Shown here one piece after another: positions 1-5,570 of a DNA stretch of 5,570 bases; position 1 is the first letter of the stretch; the number at the start of each line of letters is the position of its first letter. The translations under genes and the position numbers were made by a program. The notes under the pieces were generated by a model, which saw nothing but the letters and a program-made list of their open reading frames with translations, did not search any database and was not told the origin of the DNA. Origin of the DNA: Comamonadaceae bacterium (GTDB lineage: Bacteria; Pseudomonadota; Gammaproteobacteria; Burkholderiales; Burkholderiaceae_C); assembly GCA_947466165.1 (NCBI GenBank), contig CANIDW010000122.1, positions 1 through 5,570 of the forward strand. Reading direction: 5' to 3'.

Positions 1-2312
1 ATGTCGGCCTGCACCGTTCCGCGCACATTGGCCATCACCCATTCTTTGATTTTGGCCGTCTCGGTGTCTGTGGGTTCGCGGCCCTTGTCTTCTTTAAATT
101 TATCGATATTTTGGTCAATGGCGGTGTTCATGAACATGGCCAGTATGCTGGGCGCCGGGCCATTGATGGTCATGCTGACCGAGGTGCCGGGGTTGCACAG
201 ATCAAAGCCGCCGTAGAGCACCTTCATGTCGTCGAGGGTGGCAATGCTCACGCCGCTGTTGCCCACCTTGCCGTAGATGTCCGGACGCAGGTCCGGGTCG
301 TTGCCGTAGAGCGTGACCGAGTCAAAGGCAGTGGACAGGCGCTTGGCCGCCATGCCGCTGCTGAGCAGTTTGAAGCGGGTGTTGGTGCGAAAAGCATCGC
401 CTTCGCCAGCAAACATGCGCGTCGGGTCTTCGCCCTCGCGCTTGAATGCAAAGGTACCGGCGGTGTAGGGAAAGCTGCCGGGCACGTTGTCCAGCATCAG
501 CCACTGCAGCACCTCGCCATCGTCGTGGTATTTGGGCAGGCTGACCTTACGGATCGGTGTGCCTGATAAGGACTTGGTGACCAGCGCCGTGCGGATTTCC
601 TTGTCACGGATTTTGACCACGTATTCTTCGCCGGCGTAGGCCGCTTGCATGTCCGGCCACTGAGCCAGCAGGTCGCGTGCGTCTGCATCCATGCGTGCCT
701 TGCGGTGGCCTGCCAGGTCCAGCGCTGCTTCAGCAGCGGGGGCCCGGCCTGGCTTGTCGATTTTCAGCATGGCAGCAGCGGCCTTGAGTTGCTGCACTTC
801 GCGCGCGAGTTGGGCTTGCGCGGCGGCCCGTTTTTTGTAGCCGCGAACCGTGTCAGAAATTTCGGCCAGGTAGCGCGTGCGCGCCGCCGGCACCACCGGG
901 GTCTGGTTGGTGCTGTGGCGTACCGTCACCAGCGGCAGCGTGCCGGCTTTGAGGCTCAGGCCGAGTTCGGCCAGCCGGGGCTTGAGCGCCTGGTACAACG
1001 CGGTCACGCCATCGTCGTTGAAGCGCGCGGCCATGGTGCCAAACACCGGCATCTGTTCGGTGGGCGTGGTCCAGGCCTCCTGGTTGCGCTGCACTTGTTT
1101 GGCCACATCGCGCAGCGCGTCCAGCGAACCCTTGCGGTCAAATTTGTTGATGGCCACAAACTCGGCAAAGTCCAGCATGTCGATTTTTTCCAGCTGGCTG
1201 GCCGCGCCAAACTCGGGTGTCATCACGTACATGGGCACGTTCACATGCGGCACGATGGCGGCGTCGCCCTGGCCGATACCAGAGGTCTCGACGATCACCA
1301 GGTCAAAGCCGGCCACCTTGCAGGCAGCGATCACGTCAGGCAGGGCTTTGGAGATTTCAGAGCCGAAGTCACGCGTTGCGAGAGACCTCATGAACACACG
1401 TGCCCCCACGCTCGCCACTGCGTGTGCTTCGCTGCCCCCCGCGGGGGCCGCCCGCCTGCCGCCCGGCAAAGCCGGTTCGGCGGCTTGAACGGGTGAAGAG
1501 CTTACCGACCAGGGGCTGATGGCGTTCATGCGGATGCGGTCGCCCAGAAGCGCGCCGCCGCTCTTGCGGCGGGATGGGTCGATGCTGATCAGCGCGATGC
1601 GCAGGCTGTCGCCCTGGTCCAGCCGCAGCCGGCGTATCAACTCGTCGGTCAGTGACGATTTGCCTGCGCCGCCCGTGCCCGTGATGCCGAGCACCGGCAC
1701 TTTGCAGGCGGCTGCCTGCTCGCGGATCTGCTTGACCAGCGCCGCGTCGGCCTTGTCGTTTTCCAGTGCGGTGATCAGTTGCGCCAGCGCGCGCCAATTC
1801 ATTTCGCCATGGCCTTCAATGGCCTTCATGGTGTTCGGCGCAAAGCCGGTCAGGTCTTTGTCGCAGCGCATGACCATCTCGCCGATCATCCCGGCCAGTC
1901 CCATCTTTTGCCCGTCTTCGGGGCTGTAGATACGCGTCACGCCGTAAGCGTGCAGCTCGCGGATTTCGGGCGGTACGATCACACCGCCGCCACCGCCAAA
2001 CACCTGAATGTGTGCGCCGCCACGGGCTTTGAGCAAGTCAATCATGTACTTGAAGTACTCCACATGCCCGCCCTGGTAAGAGCTGATGGCGATGCCCTGC
2101 GCGTCTTCCTGCAAGGCGGCTGTGACCACTTCGTCCACGCTGCGGTTGTGGCCCAGGTGAATCACCTCGGCGCCCATGCCCTGCAAGATGCGCCGCATGA
2201 TGTTGATGGCCGCGTCATGCCCGTCAAACAAACTGGCGGCCGTGACAAAACGCACCTTGTGCGTGGGGCGGTAGTTGGCCAGGGCCTGGTATTCGGCGGA
2301 CAGATCGGACAT
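1..2312 (-). CDS. icmF: Fused isobutyryl-CoA mutase IcmF (B12 domain + G-protein chaperone + mutase), 3' end missing
   Basis: This AdoCbl-dependent cytoplasmic enzyme interconverts isobutyryl-CoA and n-butyryl-CoA; some members also act on pivalyl-/isovaleryl-CoA. The first 770 residues are in the window and the frame is open to the left edge; full-length family members have about 1,090. Residues ~17-150 form the B12-binding domain, with DGHD at 30-33 (H32 is the likely lower cobalt ligand), SSYQGGH at 77-83 and a GGGGG run at 106-110. Residues ~170-410 form a MeaB-like GTPase: P-loop GTGGAGKS at 212-219, GGALLGDRIRM ending at 262, ETSGIGQGD at 342-350 and base-specificity motif NKFD at 389-392. 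The mutase part begins near 570, and F621 in GTFAFKR is a candidate for the Phe that separates isobutyryl- from methylmalonyl-CoA mutases. Residues 266-304 are an apparent insertion encoded by a palindromic repeat. The ATG at 2312 is chosen because GGAG lies 6 nt upstream and the B12 domain follows directly. The unfused mutase alternative is excluded by the domain order; exact substrate preference is inferred. Confidence 0.93.
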   Translation of the reverse strand, partial: MSDLSAEYQALANYRPTHKVRFVTAASLFDGHDAAINIMRRILQGMGAEVIHLGHNRSVDEVVTAALQEDAQGIAISSYQGGHVEYFKYMIDLLKARGGAHIQVFGGGGGVIVPPEIRELHAYGVTRIYSPEDGQKMGLAGMIGEMVMRCDKDLTGFAPNTMKAIEGHGEMNWRALAQLITALENDKADAALVKQIREQAAACKVPVLGITGTGGAGKSSLTDELIRRLRLDQGDSLRIALISIDPSRRKSGGALLGDRIRMNAISPWSVSSSPVQAAEPALPGGRRAAPAGGSEAHAVASVGARVFMRSLATRDFGSEISKALPDVIAACKVAGFDLVIVETSGIGQGDAAIVPHVNVPMYVMTPEFGAASQLEKIDMLDFAEFVAINKFDRKGSLDALRDVAKQVQRNQEAWTTPTEQMPVFGTMAARFNDDGVTALYQALKPRLAELGLSLKAGTLPLVTVRHSTNQTPVVPAARTRYLAEISDTVRGYKKRAAAQAQLAREVQQLKAAAAMLKIDKPGRAPAAEAALDLAGHRKARMDADARDLLAQWPDMQAAYAGEEYVVKIRDKEIRTALVTKSLSGTPIRKVSLPKYHDDGEVLQWLMLDNVPGSFPYTAGTFAFKREGEDPTRMFAGEGDAFRTNTRFKLLSSGMAAKRLSTAFDSVTLYGNDPDLRPDIYGKVGNSGVSIATLDDMKVLYGGFDLCNPGTSVSMTINGPAPSILAMFMNTAIDQNIDKFKEDKGREPTDTETAKIKEWVMANVRGTVQAD
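1401..1517. repeat. Palindromic C/G-rich repeat-like insertion in frame within the icmF G domain
   Basis: These 117 nt encode residues 266-304 of IcmF, between the conserved RIRMNAI and RVFMRSLATR stretches, where I expect only about three residues. The segment holds a perfect 12-bp palindrome CCCCCGCGGGGG (1436-1447), an inverted repeat CCGGC-AAA-GCCGG (1463-1475), and GCCCCC (1402-1407) complementary to GGGGGC (1443-1448). Its encoded peptide is rich in Ala, Gly, Pro and Ser, and its codons (for example GTA, TCT, TCA, CAA near 1482-1505) are less GC-ending than those of the surrounding gene. The DNA resembles dispersed intergenic repeats of Comamonadaceae as I remember them; copy number cannot be tested here. 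The exact ends are uncertain and no clear target duplication is visible. The reading frame is kept on both sides. Confidence 0.7.
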
Positions 2313-2318
2313 GTGTGA

Positions 2319-2322
2319 CTCC
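2319..2322 (-). promoter_or_regulatory. Shine-Dalgarno of icmF
   Basis: GGAG on the minus strand lies 6 nt upstream of the ATG at 2312. It supports that start codon over any internal Met. Confidence 0.75.
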
Positions 2323-2338
2323 GTGGAAGTCGTCAGGG

Positions 2339-2354
2339 CAAGCCGGCAGGCTTG
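2339..2354. promoter_or_regulatory. Small stem-loop in the icmF leader
   Basis: CAAGCC-GGCA-GGCTTG is a perfect 6-bp stem with a 4-nt loop, 27-42 nt upstream of the icmF ATG. It has no T-tract, so it is not a terminator. It could be a leader hairpin or chance; no riboswitch (including cobalamin) conservation is recognisable in this short region. Confidence 0.35.
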
Positions 2355-2361
2355 GATCACG

Positions 2362-2377
2362 TTGACGTTAACGTCAA
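2362..2377. promoter_or_regulatory. Perfect 16-bp palindrome, probable operator of icmF
   Basis: TTGACGTTAACGTCAA is identical to its reverse complement and lies 50-65 nt upstream of the icmF ATG, in the only intergenic space ahead of that gene. Its form resembles the sites reported for LiuR, the MerR-family regulator of branched-chain amino acid and acyl-CoA catabolism in proteobacteria (recalled as TTnACGTTwACGTnAA). A TAAGAT element (2382-2377, minus strand) abuts it and could be a -10 box, but no convincing -35 accompanies it. The palindrome is certain; the regulator is inferred. Confidence 0.6.
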
Positions 2378-2410
2378 TCTTAGCGACATTCGCCGCCCCA
2401 AAGCCGCACC

Positions 2411-2437
2411 CAAAAAAAGGGGCGCCGAAGCGCCCCT
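2411..2437 (-). terminator. Rho-independent terminator after dctM
   Basis: On the minus strand, AGGGGCGC (2437-2430), the tetraloop TTCG and GCGCCCCT (2425-2418) form a perfect 8-bp GC-rich stem with a stable loop. A run of seven T (2418-2412) follows, its first T closing the stem. It begins 21 nt past the dctM stop codon and should end the TRAP operon transcript, making icmF a separate unit. Confidence 0.92.
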
Positions 2438-2458
2438 GAAAAATCAAGCGCCCTGAAA

Positions 2459-4423
2459 TTACTTGTACAGCATTTCAGGCAGCCACAGGCCGATCGCCGG
2501 GAACTGGTACAGCAGGAAGATGGCCAGAACCTGAATGGCCATGAAAGGCATCATGCCGGCAAAGATCTGGTTCAGCGTCACATGCGGCGGGCTCACGCCC
2601 TTGAGGTAAAACGCGGCCATGGCCACTGGCGGGCTGAGGAAAGCGGTTTGCAAATTCAGTGCCACCAGCAAGCCAAAGAACAGCGGGTCAATGCCGAAGT
2701 GCGGCAGCAGGGGGATGAAGATCGGCATGAAAATCACGATGATCTCCGTCCACTCCAGCGGCCAGCCCAGCAGGAAAATCACCACCTGCGCCAGGATCAT
2801 GAACTGCACCGGCGTCATGTCCAGCGACAGCACCCACTGGTTGATCAGCTCCTGCCCGCCCAGCAGCGCAAAAGCCGCCGAGAAGATGCTAGAGCCCACA
2901 AACAACCAGCACACCATGGCGCTGGTTTTGGCTGTGAGGTAGACCGATTCCTTCATCACTTGCATGTTCAGGCGCCGGTAGGCTGCGGCCAGCAGCAAAC
3001 CGCCCAGGGAGCCCATGGCGGCGGCCTCGGTGGGCGTTGCCAGTCCGAAGACGATGGTGCCCAGTACCGCCATGATCATCACGGCCAGCGGGAAGAAAGA
3101 GCCCAGCAGCATCTTGAAGATCTCCAGCCGCGCGAAGCTGAAGTAGGCATAAAAGATGGCGAGTGCCACGGCGCAACTGGCCAGGGCGACCCAGAAGCTG
3201 GCGGGCGCAGGAAGACGCTCTGCAGCGGCTGCTTCAGCTGCAGCCGCAGGTGCGGATGCCGGTGTAGAAGCAGGGCTGGCCGGTGCGGCTTCAGCTGGTT
3301 TGTCAGCTTCTACCTTGGCGGTGGTGACGGGTGCATCGCTGCCAGGCGGCGGTTTCAGGCCGCCTTCTTCCTCGGGCTCTTGCAGCCCGCTGACGTTGTC
3401 GGTTTCTTCTTCAGCACTTTCCACTGAAGTGCCACCCATGGCCACCACGCCCTCGACTTCGGCGGGCGGCAGCGGTGCAGTGACTTTCAGGAAAATCGCG
3501 CCCATGATCAAAGCCACCGCCAGCGCGGGCAAGATGGCAATGAACAGATGGTTCAGCAAGTCACGCAGCGGCACGGCCGCATTGCGACGGCCCTTGATAG
3601 CGCGGATCAGACCCGGCAGCACCTTGTTGCTGACGGTGGTTGAGACCACTTGAGCAAAAGGCGGCAGGGGCACAATGCGGTCTTCGGCCGACATGGGCGG
3701 CGCCAGGTGCGGCTTCCATTTGGCAATCAGGATCACATACAGCACATACAGGCTGGCCAACATGATGCCGGGGAAAAATGCGCCTGCGTACAGCTTGACC
3801 ACCGACACGCCGGCGGTAGCGCCGTAGACGATCAACATCACCGAAGGCGGGATCAAAATGCCCAGGCAACCACCGGCCGTGATAGCGCCTGCCGACAGCT
3901 GCACGCTGTAACCGGCCCTCAGCATGGCCGGCAGGGCCAACAAGCCCATCAGCGTCACCACGGCACCGACGATGCCGGTGGCGGTGGCAAAAATCGCGCA
4001 GGTGATGATGGTCGCCACAGCCAGCGAGCCCGGCACCCGCGCTGTCGCCAGGTGCATGCTTTTAAAGAGCTTTTCAATCAGGTTGGCGCGCTCAATCAGG
4101 TAGCCCATGAAGACGAACAGCGGGATCGAAATCAGCACGTCGTTGGACATCACCGAGTAGGTGCGCTGCACCATCAGGTCCAAGGTTTGCTGCACAGCCA
4201 GCCCGGGGTTTTGACTGCGGTAAGCAATCCAGGCGAACACCATACCCATGCCCATGAGGGTGAAAGCAGTGGGGAAACCCAGCATGATGGCCACCACCAC
4301 CAACGCCAGCATCAACAGGCCCAGGTGGCCATTGGTCATTTGCGCCACAGGCGGCAGCAGGATAAAGGCGGCCAACACGACCGCAGCCATGATGGTCAGG
4401 CCAAACCAGACTTCTTTTCTCAT
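2459..4423 (-). CDS. dctM: TRAP transporter large permease subunit (DctM type), enlarged
   Basis: This inner-membrane subunit forms the ion-coupled transport channel of a tripartite ATP-independent periplasmic transporter and works with DctQ and a periplasmic binding protein. The family core is clear: LISIPLFVFMGYLIERA (97-113), GCLGILIPPSVMLIVYGATAG (185-205, DctM signature), VFGLATPTEAAAMG (458-471), and LQTAFLSPPVAMAAFYLKG (591-609). At 654 residues it exceeds the usual 425-450. The surplus is an extra N-terminal hydrophobic segment (about 7-27) and an insertion at about 245-431. That insertion holds two further predicted membrane segments (about 292-312 and 409-429) around an acidic, then Ala/Pro-rich, stretch (314-405). 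The ATG overlaps the dctQ stop by one base (TAATG), and AAGGA lies 9 nt upstream, so translation is probably coupled. Similarity points to the FcbT3-like branch; the substrate is unknown. Confidence 0.93.
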   Translation of the reverse strand: MRKEVWFGLTIMAAVVLAAFILLPPVAQMTNGHLGLLMLALVVVAIMLGFPTAFTLMGMGMVFAWIAYRSQNPGLAVQQTLDLMVQRTYSVMSNDVLISIPLFVFMGYLIERANLIEKLFKSMHLATARVPGSLAVATIITCAIFATATGIVGAVVTLMGLLALPAMLRAGYSVQLSAGAITAGGCLGILIPPSVMLIVYGATAGVSVVKLYAGAFFPGIMLASLYVLYVILIAKWKPHLAPPMSAEDRIVPLPPFAQVVSTTVSNKVLPGLIRAIKGRRNAAVPLRDLLNHLFIAILPALAVALIMGAIFLKVTAPLPPAEVEGVVAMGGTSVESAEEETDNVSGLQEPEEEGGLKPPPGSDAPVTTAKVEADKPAEAAPASPASTPASAPAAAAEAAAAERLPAPASFWVALASCAVALAIFYAYFSFARLEIFKMLLGSFFPLAVMIMAVLGTIVFGLATPTEAAAMGSLGGLLLAAAYRRLNMQVMKESVYLTAKTSAMVCWLFVGSSIFSAAFALLGGQELINQWVLSLDMTPVQFMILAQVVIFLLGWPLEWTEIIVIFMPIFIPLLPHFGIDPLFFGLLVALNLQTAFLSPPVAMAAFYLKGVSPPHVTLNQIFAGMMPFMAIQVLAIFLLYQFPAIGLWLPEMLYK

Positions 4424-5046
4424 TATTTTTTGTCCTTGTTCGTCACGATGAGTGCGTCAAGTTTGGCGATGTCTTCGTCTTTCACGTTGACCATTTCTTT
4501 GAGTTTTTCGACGTCAACTTCTTCAACGTCTTCGCCGCGTGACGGCCAGGCGCCTTGCTGCAGGCAAACAATGCAGCGGATGATTTCAACCAGACCCTGC
4601 GCCAGCAAAATGGCGCCGGCAATCGGAATGATGGTCTTGAACGGGTAGACGGGCGGGCCGTTGGCCGTGATGTTGGAGTGCTCGTTGATAGCCCAGGACT
4701 CGGCGGCAAAACCGTAGCCCGCCCAGGCCATGGCCACCACGCCCGGAATAAAAAACAGGATGTACAGCGCCAGGTCCAGGCCGGCCTGCAGGCGCGGCGG
4801 GAAAAAGCCGTACAGCACGTCGCCGCGCACATGGCCGTTTTTAGACAGCGTGTAGGCGCCCGCCATCATGAAAAGCGAGCCGTACATCATGCTCATGACG
4901 TCAAAGGCCCAGGGGTGCGGGTTGTCCAGCACGTAACGGGAAAAGACTTCCCAGGAGATCATGAAGGTCAGCGCGACGATCAGCCAGGCGAAAAACTGTC
5001 CGGCAGCGGTGCTGATCTTGTCAACGGTAAGAAGGAGTTTTTGCAT
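4423..5046 (-). CDS. dctQ: TRAP transporter small permease subunit (DctQ type)
   Basis: This is the small four-helix membrane protein that pairs with DctM. It has 207 residues, slightly above the usual 160-200. Hydrophobic segments lie at about 14-38, 46-67, 88-113 and 134-162. The family pattern EVFSRYVLDNPHPWAFDVMS (33-52), followed by a short helix and KNGHVRGDVLYG (69-80), is typical of DctQ. After the last helix there is a charged tail of about 40 residues (168-207), rich in Asp, Glu and Lys, expected in the cytoplasm. The ATG at 5046 is preferred. An upstream in-frame GTG at 5073 would add nine residues but sits inside the arm of a strong stem-loop and has no ribosome-binding site. The ATG also lacks a good Shine-Dalgarno, so translation may be weak or coupled. 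It lies 70 nt after the binding-protein gene. Confidence 0.9.
   Translation of the reverse strand: MQKLLLTVDKISTAAGQFFAWLIVALTFMISWEVFSRYVLDNPHPWAFDVMSMMYGSLFMMAGAYTLSKNGHVRGDVLYGFFPPRLQAGLDLALYILFFIPGVVAMAWAGYGFAAESWAINEHSNITANGPPVYPFKTIIPIAGAILLAQGLVEIIRCIVCLQQGAWPSRGEDVEEVDVEKLKEMVNVKDEDIAKLDALIVTNKDKK
4433..4437 (-). promoter_or_regulatory. Shine-Dalgarno of dctM inside dctQ
   Basis: AAGGA on the minus strand lies within the last codons of dctQ, 9 nt before the dctM ATG at 4423. Together with the TAATG overlap it fixes the dctM start and suggests translational coupling. Confidence 0.7.
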
Positions 5047-5051
5047 TTTTG

Positions 5052-5063
5052 TACTTATAAGTA
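5052..5063. repeat. 12-bp perfect palindrome before dctQ
   Basis: TACTTATAAGTA equals its reverse complement and lies 5 nt upstream of the dctQ ATG, where a ribosome-binding site would be expected. It is AT-rich, unlike its surroundings. It may form a weak hairpin near the start or be chance. Confidence 0.4.
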
Positions 5064-5064
5064 A

Positions 5065-5097
5065 ATCAGCCACCCGGATTGTGTCCGAGTGGCTGAT
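5065..5097 (-). promoter_or_regulatory. Intercistronic stem-loop between the binding-protein gene and dctQ
   Basis: ATCAGCCAC (5065-5073) pairs perfectly with GTGGCTGAT (5089-5097). Past one mismatch, CGGA (5075-5078) pairs with TCCG (5084-5087) around a 5-nt loop. It starts 19 nt after the dctP stop. No solid T-run follows (TTACTTAT), so it is more likely a partial attenuator or mRNA-stabilising 3' structure than a full terminator. Such structures are common where a binding protein must be made in excess over its membrane partners; that role is inferred. Confidence 0.7.
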
Positions 5098-5116
5098 GGG
5101 GAAAGCCGGTGCAGGA

Positions 5117-5570
5117 TCAGGCTTTTTTCGGTGCGGCCTTTGCCGGTGCGGCTTTCTTGGCTCCGAAGAAATGGCTCACAGCCATCTTACGGCTGACCAA
5201 GGTGTCCTGGTCCCACTTGACGGCGCGCTCGGCAAAAGCCTTTTGCGATGCCACGATTTCTTTGAACAGTGGATTCTCGGCAGACTTCTTGGCCAGAATG
5301 TCGTCCCACAGCTTGAGCTGGTCTTGCAGGATCGCGTCAGGCGTTTTGTAAAACTTGACCTTGTCTTTGGTCTGCAGCTCGATGTAGTCTTTGGAGTAGC
5401 GATCAATGGCTTTCCAGGACATGTCAGCCGAGGCAGCCTCGGTGGCGCCGGCAATGACGGCTTTCATCTTGGCTGGCAGCGCGTCGTACTTGGTCTTGTT
5501 GAACATGATCTCGAAAGTCTCAGCGCTCTGGTGGTAGCTTTGCAGCATGCAGACCTTGGAGACATCCGGG
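5117..5570 (-). CDS. dctP: TRAP transporter periplasmic solute-binding subunit (DctP type), 5' end missing
   Basis: Only the last 150 residues are present; the start and signal peptide lie beyond the right edge. In TRAP systems this protein captures the substrate in the periplasm and delivers it to DctQM. The visible part shows a hydrophilic, mostly helical C-terminal lobe: SYHQSAETFEIMFNKTKYDA, then LPAKMKAVIAGATEAASADM, then a Lys-rich helix ending KLWDDILAKKSAENPLFKEI. This matches the order 'x-NK-x-W/YDALP-x-x-QAI' of the FcbT1-like family (mannitol/chloroaromatic branch). The call also rests on its position just upstream of dctQ and dctM. The last 14 residues, AKKAAPAKAAPKKA, form an unusual Lys/Ala/Pro tail. 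The substrate-contact residues are mostly outside the window, so specificity cannot be judged. Confidence 0.88.
   Translation of the reverse strand, partial: PDVSKVCMLQSYHQSAETFEIMFNKTKYDALPAKMKAVIAGATEAASADMSWKAIDRYSKDYIELQTKDKVKFYKTPDAILQDQLKLWDDILAKKSAENPLFKEIVASQKAFAERAVKWDQDTLVSRKMAVSHFFGAKKAAPAKAAPKKA

Noticed and set aside
645..1496. Long plus-strand open frame of 283 codons opposite icmF
   Set aside because: It is antisense to well-conserved mutase/GTPase coding sequence; its translation is Arg/His/Gly-rich without any recognisable domain, as expected of a shadow frame in GC-rich DNA.
1369..1797. Minus-strand open frame of 142 codons across the insertion, and the idea that icmF is frameshifted there
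   Set aside because: It is in a different frame from icmF. Codon positions checked at M262, M308 and N389 all fall in the same frame as the ATG at 2312, so the insertion does not break the gene.
2313..2410. Cobalamin riboswitch upstream of icmF
   Set aside because: The space between the terminator and the ATG is about 98 nt, too short for a full cobalamin riboswitch, and no B12-box-like sequence was recognised.
2582..3427. Plus-strand open frame of 281 codons
   Set aside because: Antisense to dctM with low-complexity His/Gln/Arg content; no start signal or domain.
3650..4648. Plus-strand open frame of 332 codons
   Set aside because: It lies opposite dctM and dctQ and translates to a His/Gln/Arg-rich sequence typical of the antisense of membrane-protein codons; no family match recognised.
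5047..5073. GTG start for dctQ at 5073
   Set aside because: It lies in a stem-loop arm, lacks a ribosome-binding site, and adds nine residues not expected in the family; the ATG at 5046 is preferred.

Overview
The window looks like a chromosomal segment of a high-GC betaproteobacterium, most likely Comamonadaceae (Polaromonas/Rhodoferax/Acidovorax-like). The basis is the G/C-rich third codon positions, the protein sequences, and a C/G-rich palindromic repeat of a type I associate from memory with that family. All genes I can support lie on the minus strand, so the layout reads from right to left.

Right part (5570 to 2411): the end of a tripartite TRAP transporter operon. It holds the C-terminal 150 residues of the periplasmic solute-binding subunit (DctP type), then the small membrane subunit DctQ, then the large permease subunit DctM. 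DctQ and DctM overlap by one base (TAATG). A strong stem-loop separates the binding-protein gene from dctQ, and a textbook rho-independent terminator follows dctM. The subunits resemble the 'mannitol/chloroaromatic' TRAP branch (FcbT1/2/3-like), but the substrate cannot be read from the sequence. DctM is 654 residues instead of the usual 425-450. It carries an internal insertion with two extra predicted membrane segments around a long Ala/Pro/Glu-rich stretch.

Left part (2312 to 1, running off the left edge): the first 770 residues of a fused isobutyryl-CoA mutase, IcmF. This is an adenosylcobalamin enzyme with an N-terminal B12-binding domain, a middle MeaB-like G-protein chaperone domain, and the start of the mutase barrel. 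Upstream lie a Shine-Dalgarno sequence and a perfect 16-bp palindrome that looks like an operator, possibly for a LiuR-like MerR-family regulator.

The most unusual item is inside icmF. Between the conserved G-domain stretches ending RIRMNAI and starting RVFMRSLATR there are 39 residues where I expect only a few. The DNA there (about 1401-1517) is a palindromic, C/G-run-rich segment resembling a dispersed intergenic repeat, yet it keeps the frame open. It appears to be a repeat 'exonised' in frame into an essential region of a G-protein chaperone.

Together the genes suggest uptake of an organic acid by the TRAP system next to a B12-dependent carbon-skeleton rearrangement of a branched acyl-CoA. 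That functional link is inference from proximity only, since a terminator separates the two units. No RNA genes, CRISPR arrays, insertion-sequence transposases or plus-strand genes were found.
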